Notes: generated by a model from the letters alone, not told the origin. Positions 34,598 through 43,894 are shown, counted from the stretch's first letter. The stretch: DNA of 64,000 nt from SZUA-547 sp963669265 (GCA_963669265.1 OY769916.1:2790001-2854000), one strand, 5' to 3'. Numbers and translations: made by a program.

Positions 34598-35050
34598 CTA
34601 AGCCAGCGCCTTCTTCACCATCGCGCCGGCCTTGGAGAAGTCCATCCGGCCCGCATGACGCTTTTTCAACTCGCCCATGACCTTGCCCATATCCTTGATG
34701 GATGAGGCGTTGAGCTCGGCGATGATGCTCTCGACCGCGGCGACGGCTTCGTCCTCGCTCAGCGGTTTTGGCAGGAAATCGCGGATCACGTCCATCTCGG
34801 CGCGTTCACGCTCGGCCAGCTCCAACCGGCCGCTCTCCTCATAGATGCGCGCGGATTCCTCGCGCTGCTTGATCATCTTGGCGAGGATCTGCATGCATGC
34901 GGTCTCGTCCAGCTCGGTGTCGCTATCCGCGTCGCGCATAGCGATTTCGCGTTCCTTCATCGCCGCGAGCATCAGCCGAAGGGTCGCGGTGCGCGTCGTA
35001 TCCCTGGCTTTCATCGAGTCTCTGAGTGCGGCGTTGATTTCGTGGCGCAT
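34598..35050 (-). CDS. GatB/YqeY domain-containing protein
   Basis: 150-residue helical YqeY protein. The N-terminus has LRDSMKARDTTRTATLRLMLAA, the middle has YEESGRLELAERERAE, and the end has MGKVMGELKKRHAGRMDFSKAGAMVKKAL. The domain equals the tail of GatB, which binds tRNA; the free-standing protein's role is not settled. It is divergent from carA. Confidence 0.93.
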   Translation of the reverse strand: MRHEINAALRDSMKARDTTRTATLRLMLAAMKEREIAMRDADSDTELDETACMQILAKMIKQREESARIYEESGRLELAERERAEMDVIRDFLPKPLSEDEAVAAVESIIAELNASSIKDMGKVMGELKKRHAGRMDFSKAGAMVKKALA

Positions 35051-35154
35051 CCTGCGCTCTCCACGTCAACCGGCCCCAATATGGGTCGCGGCGGGAACCA
35101 TACTCCGCCCGCTTCTGTTGGGCAATAGCTAAGAAATGGCCATAAGTCATTGAA

Positions 35155-35168
35155 AATATAGCTATATT
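35155..35168. promoter_or_regulatory. Perfect 14-base palindrome between yqeY and carA
   Basis: AATATAGCTATATT is its own reverse complement. It lies in a locally AT-rich stretch (35130-35180) about 117 bases before carA and 105 before the yqeY-type gene, so it is a candidate operator or promoter element of the divergent pair. Confidence 0.35.
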
Positions 35169-35284
35169 CTCTTTAACCGTGTAATCTTGACCCGGCGCTC
35201 GGCGAACATTAGCTTGCCGCGAGCCCCGGCCGGTGGACGCCGTTCCATCGTCGCGCGGCCCGTTCCGAGCCGGAGATCTCAGTG

Positions 35285-36484
35285 ATGAACGCAGACGCAC
35301 AAGCCGCCGCGCGCCAGCCGCACGGGGCGAATCCCCTTACGCTTGATCCTCCGGCCGGCGCCACCGCCTGTATCGCGCTGGCGGACGGGACGGTGTTCTA
35401 TGGCGTCGGCTTCGGGGCGACGGGGGTCGCGGTGGCGGAGCTTTGCTTCAACACCGCCATGACCGGCTATCAGGAGATCATGACGGATCCGTCCTATGCG
35501 GGCCAGATCGTCACCTTCACATTTCCCCATATCGGCAATGTCGGCGCCAATCCCGACGATGACGAGGCCGCCGACCCCGCCGCGCTGGGCATGGTCACGC
35601 GTTGGAGCCCGACCGAGCCGTCAAACTGGCGCTCGGCCCGGCGGCTGGGCGACTGGCTGGCATCCGGCGGGCGGATTGCGGTCGGAGGGGTTGACACCCG
35701 CCGGCTGACCCGTCTGATCCGCACCAAGGGGATGCCGCATGTCGCCATCGCACATGCCCCGGACGGCGTGTTCGACATTCCGGATCTCGTGGCGCGGGCG
35801 GCGGCGTTCGAGGGGCTGGAGGGCGCGGATCTCGCCAAGACGGTGACCTGCGCGCAGACCTATGTCTGGAACGAGACTCGCTGGGCCTGGCCAGACGGCT
35901 ACAAGCCGCGTACGACGCCGGGCAAGCGAGTCGTGGCGCTGGATTACGGCGCCAAGCGCAACATCCTGCGCTGTCTGGCCGACGCCGGCTGTGACGTCAC
36001 GGTGGTGCCGGCGACGACAACGGCGGAGGAGGTGCTGGCGCATGAGCCGGAAGGTGTATTCCTGTCGAACGGTCCGGGCGATCCGGCCGCGACCGGCGTT
36101 TACGCGGCGCCGATGATTCGCGAGATCCTGGAGAAGACGGACATTCCGGTGTTCGGCATTTGCCTTGGCCATCAGATGCTGGCGCTCGCGCTCGGCGCTG
36201 AGACCGTGAAGATGAACCACGGTCATCACGGCGCGAATCATCCGGTGAAGGATCTGGAGACCGGAAAGGTCGAGATCACCTCGATGAACCACGGTTTCGC
36301 GGTTGATTCGCAATCCCTGCCGGACGGGGTGGTTGAGACCCATGTCTCGCTGTTCGACGGCTCCAACTGCGGCATTCGCATGAAAGACCGGCCGGTGTTC
36401 TCGGTGCAGCAGCATCCCGAGGCGAGTCCCGGCCCCCAGGACAGCTATTACCTGTTCGAGCGATTCGTCGCCGCCATGGGCTGA
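35285..36484 (+). CDS. carA: Carbamoyl-phosphate synthase small subunit
   Basis: 399 residues. The class I glutamine amidotransferase domain occupies the C-terminal half, with the nucleophile Cys293 in VFGICLGHQM, and His377 and Glu379 in QQHPEASPGP. The N-terminal CarA domain has FNTAMTGYQEI. It makes ammonia for carbamoyl phosphate in arginine and pyrimidine synthesis. carB is not in this window. ATG 35285 follows GGAG; GTG 35282 is adjacent. Confidence 0.96.
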   Translation: MNADAQAAARQPHGANPLTLDPPAGATACIALADGTVFYGVGFGATGVAVAELCFNTAMTGYQEIMTDPSYAGQIVTFTFPHIGNVGANPDDDEAADPAALGMVTRWSPTEPSNWRSARRLGDWLASGGRIAVGGVDTRRLTRLIRTKGMPHVAIAHAPDGVFDIPDLVARAAAFEGLEGADLAKTVTCAQTYVWNETRWAWPDGYKPRTTPGKRVVALDYGAKRNILRCLADAGCDVTVVPATTTAEEVLAHEPEGVFLSNGPGDPAATGVYAAPMIREILEKTDIPVFGICLGHQMLALALGAETVKMNHGHHGANHPVKDLETGKVEITSMNHGFAVDSQSLPDGVVETHVSLFDGSNCGIRMKDRPVFSVQQHPEASPGPQDSYYLFERFVAAMG

Positions 36485-36583
36485 CGGCCCAAAGACCGGC
36501 GAGCTCGGCGTCGCTCGTTAACCCCTTCCGCCTCAGAGTTCCGTAAGAATCTCTCCAAGGTTGAAACGGGTTTGGAGGGCGGC

Positions 36584-38560
36584 GTGCGATTCCGCCACAT
36601 CAATCAAGTCGTCGAATCGAATCGCGCCGCGCGTCTCAGCGCCACCTGTCGGACCTCGCCTGAAGAGCGCGCGATCGTCCAGCTTCCCCCGCCGCAAGCG
36701 CCGCCGCGCCTTGGCCGCGTTTTGCTGTCGCGGGGCGCGGTCAACCGGGCGACTCTGGGCCGCGCGCTCAGGTTGCAACGCCGCTGCGGCGGCCGTCTGG
36801 GCGACGTTCTGACCGCCAATGGCTGGGCTCGGCGGTCGGATGTGGACGCCGCGCTCGCGGAGCAGGCGCGCATTCCGATGGCCGATTTGCAGGCCGAACC
36901 GATCTCTGCCGATGTCGGCGCGGCGCGCGATCTGGACCGGTATTTCGCGCTGGGCGTCGCGCCATGGCGCAAGATCGGCGATCGGATGGTTTGGTTGACC
37001 ACCAACCCCTCAGCCGCGCATCGGGCGTTGGCGGCGATGGGTGTCTCGCCCGCCGTCTTGCGCGCCATGGTCTCGCGCCGGGCGCTGGAGGACGCGTTGC
37101 TGCGTCGGTTTGGCGGCCAGTTCGCGGCGGACGCCGCGCAGCGCGCGCCCCGAAAACTAAGCGCGCGCGCTGGTCTGGCGCCCTGGCACGTCGCGAGCCT
37201 CTTCACTGCGATCACGGCGCTGGCCGCCCTTTGCGTCGCGGCCCCCAACCTCGCGCTTGGCCTGGCGGCGGCGTGCTTCGTCGTGCTGGCGGGCGCTTCG
37301 GCGATGCTGCGCGTCGCCGGATTGGCGGGCGCCCTGTTCGCGTCGCGCCCGCATCGGGACGCGGTTGCGGAAACTCGGATCGCCGCTCAACCGCTGCCGA
37401 AGATCAGCCTGATCATCGCGCTCTATCGCGAATCGGCCACCATGCCGTCTTTGCTTGAGGCGTTGATGGGGCTCGATTATCCGCCGGATCAGCTGGAGGT
37501 GATCTTCGCGCTGGAGGCCGATGATGACGAAACCATCAGCGCCTTGAGCGCGCTGGCGCTGCCGGACTGGGCGCGGGTGCTGAAGGTTCCGCCCGGTAAG
37601 CCGCGCACCAAACCGAGGGCGCTCAATCTGGCGCTGCGCTTCGCCCGCGGCGACATCATCGGGGTGTATGACGCCGAGGACCGTCCGGAAAGCGATCAGC
37701 TGCGCAAGGTCGCGCGCGCCTTCGCGGCGGCGCCGGCGAAGCTCGCCTGCGTGCAGGCGCGGCTCGCCTATTACAATGCGAGGGAAAGCTGGATCGCCCG
37801 CTGTTTCGCCATCGAGTATCACATGTGCTTCGCCGTGCTGCTGAAAGAGCTGGCGGATCTCGGCGCGCCGATCCCGCTGGGCGGCACGTCGATGTTCATT
37901 CGCCGGGAGGCGCTGGAATCCGCTGGCGGCTGGGACGCCCATAATGTGACCGAGGACGCGGATCTGGGCATGCGTCTGGCGCGTGCGGGGTTCCAATCCG
38001 GCGTCATCGACTCGACGACTTGGGAGGAGGCCGCCGCCAGTCCCAAACCTTGGATCCGGCAACGCTCCCGCTGGCTGAAAGGGTTTTTACAGACCTGGAT
38101 CAGCCAGACCCGCGCGCCGCTGGATATGGCGCGCCGGCTTGGTCTGCCGCGCGCGCTGGCCGCGCAAGTGATCCTGTTGGTCCCGCCCGCCATGTTCCTG
38201 TTGCAGCCGGTGTTCTGGGCCTCGACGCTCTATTGGCTCGCCACCGGCGCCTTCTGGATGCAGGGCGTCTTCACGCCGGCGGCCTTCGCCCTGATCGCGC
38301 TGACCCTGGCCGAGCAGGCGACGGTCTTCGCGGCGGCTCTGCTGGCGCTGAAGCGGCGGCGGGAGTGGGCGCTTGCGCCCTGGGTGTTCACGCTGCCGTT
38401 CTATTGGCCGATGGGTGCGGCGGCGGCGCTGAAGGCGCTGGTCGAGCTGGTGGTCGCGCCGAGCTACTGGGACAAGACCACCCATGGCGTGGGACGGATC
38501 GCCTGTCGCGTCCAGACGCAGGCGCGGGCGCGGTTGAGCGATGCTGCGGCTGCGCCATAA
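36584..38560 (+). CDS. Family 2 glycosyltransferase with N-terminal MshEN (c-di-GMP-binding) domain
   Basis: 658 residues. Residues 42-65 and 71-94 are two copies of the MshEN motif RLGxxLxxxGx6 with A-L-x-x-Q at the end, 5 residues apart, which is the known c-di-GMP-binding layout. The following region (95-160) completes a GspE_N-like domain. Two membrane helices (about 195-240) precede a GT2 catalytic domain. It shows LIIALYRES, the DAED of GVYDAEDRP, TEDADLGMRL and RQRSRW; three or four C-terminal helices follow. It is probably a processive beta-glycan synthase controlled by c-di-GMP. GTG 36584 follows GGAGGG. Confidence 0.88.
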   Translation: MRFRHINQVVESNRAARLSATCRTSPEERAIVQLPPPQAPPRLGRVLLSRGAVNRATLGRALRLQRRCGGRLGDVLTANGWARRSDVDAALAEQARIPMADLQAEPISADVGAARDLDRYFALGVAPWRKIGDRMVWLTTNPSAAHRALAAMGVSPAVLRAMVSRRALEDALLRRFGGQFAADAAQRAPRKLSARAGLAPWHVASLFTAITALAALCVAAPNLALGLAAACFVVLAGASAMLRVAGLAGALFASRPHRDAVAETRIAAQPLPKISLIIALYRESATMPSLLEALMGLDYPPDQLEVIFALEADDDETISALSALALPDWARVLKVPPGKPRTKPRALNLALRFARGDIIGVYDAEDRPESDQLRKVARAFAAAPAKLACVQARLAYYNARESWIARCFAIEYHMCFAVLLKELADLGAPIPLGGTSMFIRREALESAGGWDAHNVTEDADLGMRLARAGFQSGVIDSTTWEEAAASPKPWIRQRSRWLKGFLQTWISQTRAPLDMARRLGLPRALAAQVILLVPPAMFLLQPVFWASTLYWLATGAFWMQGVFTPAAFALIALTLAEQATVFAAALLALKRRREWALAPWVFTLPFYWPMGAAAALKALVELVVAPSYWDKTTHGVGRIACRVQTQARARLSDAAAAP

Positions 38561-38608
38561 CGCATGGCCGCCAACGTTATTGACCCGCCGAAGCCGACGC
38601 CATGCGTT
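38559..38608 (+). terminator. Inverted repeat after the glycosyltransferase gene
   Basis: AACGCATGGC (38559-38568) and GCCATGCGTT (38599-38608) are perfect 10-base complements around a 30-base spacer, overlapping the stop codon. There is no T-run. It may be a terminator, an RNA-stability hairpin or an operator for the next gene. Confidence 0.4.
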
Positions 38609-38723
38609 CAAGTCTGTGTGAGGTCGAGGCCGCCGCGCGCGCGAGGACGTGCCTTTTCTCAACTGCGGGCCATCCTCCTGCGCGACCGCCCCCTTTAGCA
38701 GCCTCAGAAAGCAGGAGCTTCTC

Positions 38724-39668
38724 ATGACCCACAGCAACTTCATCACCCCGTCCCGCCGCGCCGTTCTGACGGGAATAGCCGCGACCGGCATGGCGATGGG
38801 CTCCGCCAACGCCGCCGCGCCCTTGTTGGGGCCGCTGCGTCCCACGGCGCGCCGGGTTCGGCTTGGCGGGTTTGAGGTCACGACGATTCTGGACGCGTCG
38901 CGTACGGTGGACGGCCCGCAGGGCATTTTCGGGCAGGACCAGTCGGTCGAAGCGGTCGAGGCGGAGCTTTCCACCGCCGCGCTCTCGCCCACGACGATGG
39001 AGTTCACCTTCACGCCGACCATCGTTAACACGGGCAAGGAGCTGGTGCTCTTCGACACCGGCAACGGCCCGGAAGGCGGGTTCGCCCAAGGCGCGCTGGC
39101 CGTGAAGATGGTGGAGGCGGGCTATAAGCCGGAGGATATCGACGTCGTCGTTATCACCCATATGCATGGCGATCATATCGGCGGGTTGATGCAAGGCGGC
39201 GCGCCGACATTCCCGAACGCCCGCTATGTGACGGGGCAGGCGGAGTACGACGCCTGGGCGGCGAACGGAGAGGCCGCCAAGTTCCAGTCCAACGTCGTTC
39301 CCCTGGCGGAGAAGATGACGTTCCTCGGCGACGGCGGAGAGGTCGTCTCTGGCGTAACCGCGGTCTCCGCCTTCGGGCATACGCCGGGCCACATGACCTA
39401 TCACATCGAAAGCGAGGGCCATCGCCTGCTGATCACGGCTGACACCGCCAACCACTATATCCTCTCGCTGCAGAACCCGGATTGGGAGGTGCGCTTCGAC
39501 ATGGACAAGGCCGCCGCCGCGGCGACGCGCCGGAAAATCTTTGGCATGGTCGCCGCCGACAAGATCCCCTTCATCGGCTATCACATGCCGTTCCCGGGCA
39601 TCGGCTATCTTGAGCCGAAGGGCGACGGGTTCCGCTATCTCGCGGCGGGGTATCAGTTGAACCTCTGA
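38724..39668 (+). CDS. Tat-exported metallo-beta-lactamase-fold hydrolase
   Basis: 314 residues. The N-terminal SRRAVLTGIAATGMAMG with an Ala-rich cleavage region (SANAAA) is a twin-arginine signal. The MBL domain has THMHGDHIGG, FGHTPGHMTYH and ADTANHY, all metal-ligand motifs. The N-terminus of the mature part resembles periplasmic lactonase or quorum-quenching-like MBL proteins. The substrate is unknown. The ATG at 38724 follows GCAGGAG. Confidence 0.9.
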   Translation: MTHSNFITPSRRAVLTGIAATGMAMGSANAAAPLLGPLRPTARRVRLGGFEVTTILDASRTVDGPQGIFGQDQSVEAVEAELSTAALSPTTMEFTFTPTIVNTGKELVLFDTGNGPEGGFAQGALAVKMVEAGYKPEDIDVVVITHMHGDHIGGLMQGGAPTFPNARYVTGQAEYDAWAANGEAAKFQSNVVPLAEKMTFLGDGGEVVSGVTAVSAFGHTPGHMTYHIESEGHRLLITADTANHYILSLQNPDWEVRFDMDKAAAAATRRKIFGMVAADKIPFIGYHMPFPGIGYLEPKGDGFRYLAAGYQLNL

Positions 39669-39691
39669 GCGGATCTGACCTGATCATTGGC

Positions 39692-39716
39692 GGGCCGTGC
39701 GGTTGACGCGCGGCCC
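39692..39716 (+). terminator. Strong hairpin after the MBL gene
   Basis: GGGCCGTGCG (39692-39701), loop GTTGA, CGCGCGGCCC (39707-39716): 10 pairs with one G-U wobble, 23 bases past the stop. No T-run follows. Confidence 0.45.
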
Positions 39717-39842
39717 CCTCGCGCCCTAAACCCGCGGCCTGTTCCCAGCCCCGGATGCGCGCATGCCCTGCTGCCTTAAACGCCTTGATACTTACGCCGC
39801 CGCTGCGCCTGCGATCCGATCCCGACGCATTGGAGACCTTGC

Positions 39843-41234
39843 GTGAGCGCCAACCCCCCAGATCTCCGCCCCGACCTCGCGCCGCATATCGCGGTGGGCG
39901 AGGGTCCGGCGCGCGACGGCCAGCCGACCATCGGCATGGTCTCGCTCGGCTGCCCTAAAGCGCTGGTGGATTCCGAGCGCATCCTCACCCGCCTTCGCGC
40001 CGAAGGCTACGCCATTAGCCCCGACTATGCGGGCGCCGAGGCGGTGATCGTAAACACCTGCGGTTTCCTCGACAGCGCCAAGGCGGAGAGCCTGGAGGCG
40101 ATCGGCGAGGCGCTGGACGAGAACGGCAAAGTCATCGTCACCGGGTGCCTGGGGGCGGAGGAGCAGTATATCCGCGGCGCCCATCCCAGCGTGCTCGCTG
40201 TCACCGGCCCGCATCAATATGAACAGGTGCTCGACGCGGTGCATGACGCCGTGCCGCCCGCGCCCGATCCGTTCGTCGATCTGTTGCCGCAGCCCACCGG
40301 CCGGGTCAGCCTGACGCCGCGCCATTTCGCCTATCTGAAAATCTCCGAGGGCTGCAATCACCGGTGCAAGTTCTGCATCATCCCGGCGATGCGCGGCGAT
40401 CTCGTCTCCCGCCCCGCCCGCGCCGTGCTGCGCGAGGCCGAGCGGCTGGCCGAGGCGGGCGTGAAGGAGCTGCTGGTCATCAGCCAGGACACGTCGGCCT
40501 ATGGTCTGGACCTGAAATACGCCGCCAGCGAGTGGCGCGGGCGCGAGGTGAAGGCGCATTTCACCACGCTGGCCGAGGCGTTGGGCGAGCTGGGGGTCTG
40601 GGTGCGCCTGCATTACGTCTATCCCTATCCGCATGTGGACGACGTGATCCCGCTGATGGCCGTCGGCAAGATCCTGCCCTATCTCGACATCCCGTTTCAG
40701 CACGCAGCCCCCAGCGTCCTGAAACGCATGGCCCGCCCGGCGAATGAGGCCAAGACGCTGGAGCGGATCGCGGCGTGGAGGAATATCTGCGCCGAGATCG
40801 CCATTCGCTCCACCTTCATCGTCGGCTATCCGGGCGAAACCGAAGAAGAGTTCCAGTATCTCCTCGACTGGCTGGAGGAGGCGCGCCTCGACCGGGTCGG
40901 CTGCTTCCAATACGAGAATGTCGCCGGCGCCCGCTCCAACGACCTGCCGGACCATGTGCCGGACGAGGTGAAGCAGGAGCGGTGGGAGCGGTTCATGGCT
41001 GCCAGCCAGCGCATCTCGGAGGAGAAGCTCACCGCCAAGGTCGGAACCCGCCAGCAGGTGATCGTCGATCAGGTGGACGGGGAGGGCGCGGTCTGCCGCA
41101 CAAAGGCCGACGCGCCGGAGATCGACGGCAACCTCTTCATCGATGAAGGGTTTGAGGATTTGAAGCCCGGCGATCTGACCGAGGTCGAGGTGGACGAGGC
41201 CAGCGAATATGATCTGTGGGGGCGGGTGGTTTAG
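39843..41234 (+). CDS. rimO: Ribosomal protein S12 methylthiotransferase
   Basis: 463 residues. The N-terminal UPF0004 domain has GCPKALVDSE and the VNTCGFLDSAK cluster cysteines. The radical-SAM site CNHRCKFC is at 171-178. The C-terminal TRAM domain follows (about 395-463). RimO methylthiolates an Asp of ribosomal protein S12. GTG start with GGAG seven bases upstream. It leads a three-gene tandem run with GNAT and racemase-like genes. Confidence 0.95.
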   Translation: MSANPPDLRPDLAPHIAVGEGPARDGQPTIGMVSLGCPKALVDSERILTRLRAEGYAISPDYAGAEAVIVNTCGFLDSAKAESLEAIGEALDENGKVIVTGCLGAEEQYIRGAHPSVLAVTGPHQYEQVLDAVHDAVPPAPDPFVDLLPQPTGRVSLTPRHFAYLKISEGCNHRCKFCIIPAMRGDLVSRPARAVLREAERLAEAGVKELLVISQDTSAYGLDLKYAASEWRGREVKAHFTTLAEALGELGVWVRLHYVYPYPHVDDVIPLMAVGKILPYLDIPFQHAAPSVLKRMARPANEAKTLERIAAWRNICAEIAIRSTFIVGYPGETEEEFQYLLDWLEEARLDRVGCFQYENVAGARSNDLPDHVPDEVKQERWERFMAASQRISEEKLTAKVGTRQQVIVDQVDGEGAVCRTKADAPEIDGNLFIDEGFEDLKPGDLTEVEVDEASEYDLWGRVV

Positions 41235-41236
41235 GC

Positions 41237-41791
41237 GTGGCCCATTCGGCTCCTACACCCACTCCCCGCCTGATCCTGCGCCCATGGCGCGACAGCGATC
41301 TTGTTCCCTTTGCCGCGCTCAACGCGGATCCGGAGGTGATGCGCTTCTTCCCGGCCCCGCTCTCAGCTGAGGAAAGCGACACCTTCGCCCGGCGGATCAT
41401 CGCCCGGCACGCCGCCCAGGGATTCGGTTTCTGGGCGGTCGAAGAGAAGGACGGCGATCCGTTCATCGGCTTTGTCGGCCTCAACCGGCCCACCTTCGAC
41501 GCGCCCTTCATGCCCTGCGTCGAAATCGCATGGCGGCTCTCCCGCGCCCATTGGGGGCAGGGTTACGCCGCCGAAGGCGCCCGCGCCGTGCTCGCCCACG
41601 CCTTCGGGCCGCTGGAGCTGAGCGAGGTCGTCGCCTTCACAACGCCCGCCAACGCGCGGTCTCGAGGAGTGATGGAGCGGATCGGAATGGCGCGCGATTT
41701 CGCGTTCGATTTTAACCATCCAAGCGTGCCGGAGGGGCATGCCTTGCGGCCGCATCTGCTCTATCGCGCGCGGGCGAAAGAGTGGCCGTGA
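41237..41791 (+). CDS. GNAT acetyltransferase, RimJ/RimL type
   Basis: 184 residues from a GTG 2 bases after the rimO stop. TPRLILRPWRDSD opening, IAWRLSRAHWGQGYAAEGA acetyl-CoA-binding loop and NARSRGVMERIGMARD end are typical of the Acetyltransf_3 group. It may acetylate a ribosomal-protein N-terminus given rimO upstream, but many members modify other substrates. Confidence 0.88.
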   Translation: MAHSAPTPTPRLILRPWRDSDLVPFAALNADPEVMRFFPAPLSAEESDTFARRIIARHAAQGFGFWAVEEKDGDPFIGFVGLNRPTFDAPFMPCVEIAWRLSRAHWGQGYAAEGARAVLAHAFGPLELSEVVAFTTPANARSRGVMERIGMARDFAFDFNHPSVPEGHALRPHLLYRARAKEWP

Positions 41792-42390
41792 TTATCGCCT
41801 GCCTGCATACCGCCGAGAGCAATATCGCGATCTTTGACGCTGAGCGACCCGAGGGCGTCGATCTGCGCCACACAGTCCGCGCCGACCTGCTGGCCGCCGC
41901 TGATAAGGGTCTCACGCCGGAAGTGACTTCCGTCGCCAGACATTCTCTTATGAAAGCGGCGGCCGGCGCCGATGCGGCCCTGCTCACCTGCTCCACGCTT
42001 GGCCCGGTAACGGACGGCCTGGAGGCGGACATCCCGGTCCTGCGGGTCGATGCGGCGTTGGCCGAGGCCGCTTGCGCGCCAGGTGGGGACGTCGCCGTGA
42101 TCTGCGCCGCGCCATCGACGCTGGCGCCGACGCGCGCGCTGTTTCAGGCGGAGGCGGCGAAGACGGGCGCTAATGTTCGAATTATGCTTGTCGAGGGCGC
42201 GTGGGAGACGTTCCTGTCCGGCGATCAGGATGCGTATTTGCGTGCCATCGCCAACGTCGCCGATCGCGCCGGGGCCGATGTCGTCGCGCTGGCGCAAGCC
42301 TCCATGGCGCCCGCTGCCGCGATGACGCGGCGCGAGGTCCTCACTAGCCCCAAGGCCGCGTTAAGGGCCGTCCTTACGGCTGTACGTTGA
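41788..42390 (+). CDS. Asp/Glu racemase-superfamily protein with one active-site Cys
   Basis: About 200 residues. GTG 41788 gives a 4-base GTGA overlap with the preceding stop. Cys68 in ALLTCSTLGPV is in the first-Cys position of the Asp/Glu/hydantoin racemase superfamily. The second half has VALAQASM, where a two-Cys racemase would have a cysteine. It may act as a lyase or decarboxylase-like enzyme, or be inactive for racemisation. The substrate is unknown. Confidence 0.75.
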   Translation: MIIACLHTAESNIAIFDAERPEGVDLRHTVRADLLAAADKGLTPEVTSVARHSLMKAAAGADAALLTCSTLGPVTDGLEADIPVLRVDAALAEAACAPGGDVAVICAAPSTLAPTRALFQAEAAKTGANVRIMLVEGAWETFLSGDQDAYLRAIANVADRAGADVVALAQASMAPAAAMTRREVLTSPKAALRAVLTAVR

Positions 42391-42453
42391 AACCGGCGTC
42401 GGTCCAACGCATGCTGTTTCGGGGTGGCGGCATTGAGCCGAGGACGATTCTTT

Positions 42454-42867
42454 ATGAGGCATTTTCGAGCAGGGCTCGGCGCGTTGGCCGCCGTGCTCCT
42501 GACTGCAAACGCGGCGGCGCAGGAGCAGCCGAAACCCTTTACCGATCTGACAGAGATTCCGGCGCCCGTCATCCGGGACGCCTTCATGCTGAAAGTTTGG
42601 GAGTGCCACCTGCCCAATGTGCCGGAATACCGTCGGCCTGTGCCGACGGCGACCGAGACGACGGGCGCGTTTTTCATGCCCAGCAGAGAGCAACCCTTTC
42701 TCGAACTGGACTTCGAGAAGCTGCGGCGTGAGGGAATTGAAGGCGATTACTACCAGCGCCATCTTGATCGTGGCGCGACCGTCGATGAGATTCTGGAGGT
42801 CATGACCATCGGCAATCTGGGCGTGATTTTTCCAGGCCAGCCCTGTCCGGCGCGTCTGGCGGGATAG
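42454..42867 (+). CDS. Small exported protein of unknown function
   Basis: 137 residues with a signal peptide (MRHFRAGLGALAAVLLTANAAAQ). The mature part has two Cys (WECHLP and GQPCPARL) that could form a disulfide, and no recognised domain. ATG 42454 has a weak CGAGGA upstream. It sits between the racemase-like and pirin genes. Confidence 0.7.
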   Translation: MRHFRAGLGALAAVLLTANAAAQEQPKPFTDLTEIPAPVIRDAFMLKVWECHLPNVPEYRRPVPTATETTGAFFMPSREQPFLELDFEKLRREGIEGDYYQRHLDRGATVDEILEVMTIGNLGVIFPGQPCPARLAG

Positions 42868-42988
42868 CGCCGCTACCGTCGGCGCATATTGTTGCGGGAC
42901 GGCGCACAATCTGTTTGGGCCCGGCTGATCGTTCCCGACGGGTGGACACGCTATATTAAGGACAGTTGAAACTTCAAGGAGGTTTCCC

Positions 42989-43894
42989 ATGTCCATTCGA
43001 CCCGTGAAACGCATCGACGCCGCCCGGCCCGCTATGGAGGGCGCCGGCGTGCATCTGCACCGCGCCTTCGGGTTTGGCGAGACGGCGGATTTCGACCCGT
43101 TCCTGCTGTTCGACGATTTCCGCAACGATCGGCCCGAGGATTATCTGGCGGGGTTCCCGTGGCACCCGCACCGGGGCATCGAGACCATCACTTATGTCTT
43201 GGCGGGCGAGGTCGAGCATGGCGACAGTCTCGGCAATCGCGGCCTCTTGGGCGCCGGAGACGTGCAATGGATGACCGCTGGACGCGGGATCATGCATCAG
43301 GAGATGCCGAAAGGCGACGATCAGGGCCGGATGCATGGATTCCAGCTGTGGGCCAACCTGCCCTCGAACCTGAAGATGACCGATCCGCGCTATCAGGATG
43401 TGCCGGGCTCAGAGATCCCCGTGATCGTTGATGACGACGGCACGGCGGTGCGGGTCGTCGTCGGCGAATTCTGGGGCAAGACGGGCCCGGTGGACGGGGT
43501 CGCCGCGGACCCGCGCTATCTGGACATCTCCGTCCCGCCCGGCGTCAGGAAGACGTTTAAAGTCGAGGTCGAGCGTCACGCCTTCGCCTATATCTTCGCG
43601 GGATCCGGCGCGTTCGCCTCCAGTTCCGAGCCGTTCGGCGTGCTGACGGAGAAAGAAATCGATGGACGTGAAGTCCATGTGCGGGAGACGACCGGCAACC
43701 GCTCGCTCGTCCTCTTCGATCGCGGCGATGAGATCTCTGTGCAGGCGGCCGAGGAGGGCGTGCGCTTCCTGCTCGTCTCCGGCAAGCCGATCAAGGAGCC
43801 GGTCGCCTGGTACGGCCCCATCGTGATGAACACGCAGTCCGAACTGGAGCAAGCTGTGCGTGAGCTGCAGCAGGGCACGTTTATCCGCGATTGA
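42989..43894 (+). CDS. Pirin family protein
   Basis: 301 residues, bicupin. FDPFLLFDDF, the HPHRGIETITYVL metal-binding strand and QWMTAGRGIMHQEMP are pirin hallmarks. Some bacterial pirins are quercetin dioxygenases or bind pyruvate dehydrogenase; the role here is open. A strong AAGGAGG site precedes the ATG. Confidence 0.93.
   Translation: MSIRPVKRIDAARPAMEGAGVHLHRAFGFGETADFDPFLLFDDFRNDRPEDYLAGFPWHPHRGIETITYVLAGEVEHGDSLGNRGLLGAGDVQWMTAGRGIMHQEMPKGDDQGRMHGFQLWANLPSNLKMTDPRYQDVPGSEIPVIVDDDGTAVRVVVGEFWGKTGPVDGVAADPRYLDISVPPGVRKTFKVEVERHAFAYIFAGSGAFASSSEPFGVLTEKEIDGREVHVRETTGNRSLVLFDRGDEISVQAAEEGVRFLLVSGKPIKEPVAWYGPIVMNTQSELEQAVRELQQGTFIRD

Noticed and set aside
42952..42957. TATATT as -10 element of the pirin gene
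   Set aside because: No -35-like hexamer at 15-18 bases upstream.
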